A DNA stretch of 21,007 nt from positions 1-21,007 of the forward strand of contig MSJH02000568.1 in NCBI GenBank assembly GCA_001931875.2. The letters run 5' to 3'. This document shows positions 20,273 through 21,007 of this stretch, piece by piece. A program made the position numbers and the translations under genes. Positions within the stretch are counted from its first letter, which is position 1, and each line of letters begins with the position of its first letter. The notes beneath the pieces were generated by a model. That model was not told the DNA's origin. It saw nothing but the letters and a program-made list of their open reading frames with translations, and searched no databases. This DNA comes from Byssochlamys sp. IMV 00236. Taxonomy: Eukaryota; Ascomycota; Eurotiomycetes; Eurotiales; Thermoascaceae.

Positions 20273-21007
20273 ATGAAACATACTGAACAGAAAAGCTATT
20301 TTGATGGCGCTAACATAACAAGGGTTCCAATTCTACGGCAAAACTTGAAGCGTACTGCTAGCGAAAGCTCTGAGAATCCTCCCTTAAAAAGGCCACGTCT
20401 TGTACCAGAATCTCCTGAACTCTTATACAACAGCTTCTTGCGTTCTATTCATGATTATATAAAGGCCACCGTTGACTTCACTACTAAAAAAAGCAAAAAT
20501 GTGGAAAGGGATCTGAACAAGTTGAAACAAAAGTTGCTCAATATCAAAACCTTACCAAGAGGTGTCTTGACACAAGCTGCAACGTATGCAGACTGTACAC
20601 CTACTGTCCTGAGAGATTATTTGGACAAAAATTCCATAAAAAAGAATGATGTAGTTTTTAAAGAATACGTTCAAGGAAACTTTCATTCTATAGCAAGAAA
20701 TTTAAGGGAAGAAGTAACAGAAGAGGAACACGACGATACAGAACCCGAGGTTCATTCTACCGATATGGAGTATAGAACTTGTAGCGTGGCGGTAAACCGA
20801 ATTATCAGGAGAGATTTACAGCCAGAGATAAAACAGGCTGTTTTGGAAAAACTTGAAAGCACTCTTACCCAAGTCTCTGATTACATTATAAACATCACGT
20901 TCATAATGAATATGGTTCTGTTAGAGTTACGAAATTGCGATATGATCACACAAGGCTCTTTTAATATCGCAAATATACTTCCAGATGGCTTTTTACCCAG
21001 CCAAGAC
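20273..21007 (+). CDS. Unknown protein, 3' truncated by window edge
   Basis: ATG at 20273 opens a frame of 245 codons without stop to the last base of the window, so the gene is incomplete. It starts MKHTEQKSYFDGAN. A basic segment NPPLKRPRLVPESP at about residues 35-50 looks like a nuclear localisation signal. The rest is rich in Lys, Glu and Leu, with likely helices (TTKKSKNVERDLNKLKQKLL, EIKQAVLEKLESTLTQVSDY), an acidic stretch EEVTEEEHDDTEPE, and a hydrophobic IINITFIMNMVLLELRNC near the end. No known domain is recognised. Long open length and coherent composition make it a real gene. Proximity to a MULE suggests it may belong to a dispersed, possibly mobile, mucoralean family (inference). 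Confidence 0.75.
   Translation, partial: MKHTEQKSYFDGANITRVPILRQNLKRTASESSENPPLKRPRLVPESPELLYNSFLRSIHDYIKATVDFTTKKSKNVERDLNKLKQKLLNIKTLPRGVLTQAATYADCTPTVLRDYLDKNSIKKNDVVFKEYVQGNFHSIARNLREEVTEEEHDDTEPEVHSTDMEYRTCSVAVNRIIRRDLQPEIKQAVLEKLESTLTQVSDYIINITFIMNMVLLELRNCDMITQGSFNIANILPDGFLPSQD

Overview
The window looks like nuclear DNA of an early-diverging fungus, most likely a mucoralean (Mucoromycota). It is AT-rich. The genes carry many short introns (46 to 85 nt, nearly all GT..AG with GTAAGT-like donors), and the four conserved proteins are fungal or opisthokont types. The organism call is inference from gene style; no marker here fixes genus or species.

Five conserved genes can be rebuilt exon by exon with consistent reading phase. 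GFA1 (minus, 1041-3400, 6 exons, 687 aa) makes glucosamine-6-phosphate, the first committed step to chitin. TIM9 (plus, 9018-9444, 4 exons, 88 aa) is a small chaperone of the mitochondrial intermembrane space. A gp78/AMFR-like membrane RING-H2 ubiquitin ligase (minus, 9651-11098, 8 exons, 365 aa) converges on TIM9. A Diaphanous-type formin (minus, 11165-15525, 13 exons, 1212 aa) lies 66 bp upstream of the ligase. A Reg1/AreA-like PP1-regulator-type protein (minus, 15698-17111, 2 exons, 449 aa) lies 172 bp upstream of the formin. The last three genes form a tight same-strand row. They are housekeeping or cell-growth functions with no sign of a shared pathway.

The rest is a mobile and decayed landscape. 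About 4.4-7.4 kb holds a string of broken minus-strand coding remnants: a gene start with an internal stop, a zinc-ribbon remnant resembling the C-terminal end of TnpB/Fanzor-type nucleases, and a longer remnant that runs up to a transposon edge. At 7409-8870 sits a Tc1/mariner-type element, with 47-bp terminal inverted repeats (one mismatch) and TA target duplications. Its DD34E transposase is dead (one frameshift, three in-frame stops). At 17606-19829 there is a Mutator-like (MULE) SWIM-finger transposase gene with three phase-0 introns. It is broken by only two one-base changes, both in homopolymers. An open frame of unknown function starts at 20273 and runs off the right edge.

Long A/T homopolymers (22, 32, 38 and 35 nt) are striking: one lies just upstream of the ligase start codon and one directly follows a formin splice donor. 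No tRNA, rRNA, CRISPR array or bacterial-type feature was seen. No complete novel system is claimed; the most unusual items are the zinc-ribbon remnant, the nearly intact MULE gene and the unnamed partial gene at the right end.
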